In this document: positions 14,032 through 14,920 of the stretch, piece after piece | Layout of the letters: each line of letters starts with the position of its first letter | Position numbering within the stretch: the first letter of the stretch is position 1 | Source of the DNA: Holosporales bacterium | GTDB taxonomy: Bacteria > Pseudomonadota > Alphaproteobacteria > BNTO01 | DNA length: 14,920 nt | Direction: 5' to 3' | NCBI GenBank assembly: GCA_031257795.1 | Contig: JAIRNW010000032.1 | Location: 1-14,920, forward strand | The notes under the pieces: generated by a model | Told to the model about the DNA's origin: nothing | The model's input: only the letters and a program-made list of their open reading frames with translations | Database searches by the model: none | Program-made: the position numbers and the translations under genes

Positions 14032-14622
14032 ATGGTTAGCAAGAAGTTTTATTTATCTACGTTTTTGTGGTTCTTGTGTTTTTGTGGAATGTCTGGTCAC
14101 TCCTCTGTATCGCGTACACAGTCTTGGCCAGGAAATTCGACAAAAGGATTTGACATAGGCGAGCTCCCACGCTCACAATCTTCGCCAAGACTTGCTCCTG
14201 AACTGGAGATTCCTGGACCTGAACCTGAATCTGATGAACTGGAGCTTGTTTTTCCTACACTGGAAATGCTTCGCAATGATGGGCCCTCTTACATACAGGC
14301 GGCATTAAGACTTTTGGAAGACGGAGATGTCGACGCAGTAACGATAGAGCTCGCAGCGGCACTTTCAACGGGGGCATATAAAGCGTACAGAACCTTGTTC
14401 GGATTTTTGGCTGTTAAAATAGAAGACGGAACAGCGCTAGGAGAACGGATATACGAAGCGCTTAGACAACATTTTGTGGAGTTCGATTATTTTGTGGGGC
14501 AGCCTGAGGAGGTTTTTAGGCTCTTAGCAACGTTCGACAGGCGATCTGGAAGGCTTGGAGAACTTATTGCCGAAGCAAGAAGGCGCAGCCCAGAGGCTTT
14601 TGCTTCCGCTGCCCGCGCTTAG
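14032..14622 (+). CDS. Unrecognised secreted protein, 196 residues
   Basis: No family is recognised. The ATG at 14032 follows GGTGAAATA, an imperfect Shine-Dalgarno, itself just after a run of eight Ts (14015-14022). The N-terminus MVSKKFYLSTFLWFLCFCGMSG is signal-peptide-like. The mature part begins with a low-complexity, serine/proline/glutamate-rich region (~25-75, including PELEIPGPEPESDELEL). It ends with an alanine/leucine-rich helical domain (~85-196, with AALRLLEDGDVDAVTIELAAAL), which could be helical hairpin repeats. The upstream region (13915-14031) holds an inverted repeat GCAAATA/TATTTGC at 13963-13969 and 13988-13994 that could bind a regulator. It is divergent from pal. Confidence 0.75.
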   Translation: MVSKKFYLSTFLWFLCFCGMSGHSSVSRTQSWPGNSTKGFDIGELPRSQSSPRLAPELEIPGPEPESDELELVFPTLEMLRNDGPSYIQAALRLLEDGDVDAVTIELAAALSTGAYKAYRTLFGFLAVKIEDGTALGERIYEALRQHFVEFDYFVGQPEEVFRLLATFDRRSGRLGELIAEARRRSPEAFASAARA

Positions 14623-14920
14623 ATCTTACGGAAGGGCCATCAAGAAGCGGCCGGGCGAGATAATGCACGAACGGCCGGGCTGATTGGCGGTGGCCAAAGT
14701 TCGCAACCATAACAAAACACTTTTCACTGAGCAGTGAAATAAGTGCGCATGGGCTCAAGCAGTATGTTTACTCGGCCCTGCGCAAACGTCTGGGAAAGAA
14801 GAAATCGTTACTACTCAGCTAGCGACAGATTTTTCCGACAAATTTAATAGTTTGTGGTAGATATGCTGTGTTACTGACCATGTTTAGCAGGTGTCTGGAC
14901 AGGTGAAAGAATTTTGTGCA
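14623..14920. other. Gene-free right edge with repeat fragments
   Basis: No gene is seen. CGGCCGGGC occurs twice (around 14648 and 14672). A perfect hairpin TTTCACTG/CAGTGAAA with a 2-base loop lies at 14722-14739. GGGCTCAAGCAGTATGTTTA (14751-14770) resembles the GGCTCGAGCAGTACGTTGA core of the recJ insertions, so a decayed palindromic element probably occupies 14740-14790. Confidence 0.5.

Overview
The window looks like a chromosomal segment of a host-associated alphaproteobacterium, possibly a Rickettsiales- or Holosporales-like intracellular lineage. RecO, RecJ, dCTP deaminase, RuvB, PrmC and Pal read like alphaproteobacterial versions. Housekeeping genes are scattered singly on both strands rather than in their classic operons (ruvB has no ruvA beside it; pal has no tolB). 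Several unrecognised secreted proteins lie between them, and short palindromic repeats sit in intergenic DNA and inside protein-coding genes. The last trait is well known from Rickettsia (Rickettsia palindromic elements). I cannot assign a genus from the sequence alone.

Layout, left to right: about 400 bases without a recognisable gene; recJ (-), carrying two extra in-frame segments made of repeat DNA; one copy of a 67-bp dispersed repeat; dcd (+) and prmC (+); a palindromic element that supplies the last codons of recO (-). Then comes an AT-richer accessory block: a gene for a secreted protein (-) broken by an 11-G homopolymer, and divergently from it a 453-residue secreted or membrane protein (+). 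Next are gpsA (-), a tRNA cluster Phe-Lys-Val (+), the magnesium channel gene mgtE (-) and a small secreted protein (+). They are followed by the inverted second copy of the 67-bp repeat, ruvB (-), another full palindromic element, the lipoprotein gene pal (-), an orphan terminator hairpin, and a 196-residue secreted protein (+). The last 300 bases hold only repeat fragments.

The recognised genes cover recombinational repair (recJ, recO, ruvB), pyrimidine nucleotide supply (dcd), translation termination (prmC), phospholipid precursor synthesis (gpsA), magnesium uptake (mgtE), outer-membrane tethering to peptidoglycan (pal) and translation (three tRNAs). The four unrecognised proteins all begin with signal-peptide-like segments, so they probably act in the envelope or outside the cell.

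The main discoveries are: (1) a probable phase-variable secreted protein, where removing one G from a poly-G tract joins two reading frames into a single protein of about 302 residues; (2) a family of roughly 100-bp palindromic elements found both between genes and in frame inside recJ, with likely traces in gpsA and at the 3' end of recO; (3) a 67-bp repeat in inverted orientation bracketing about 9.4 kb.
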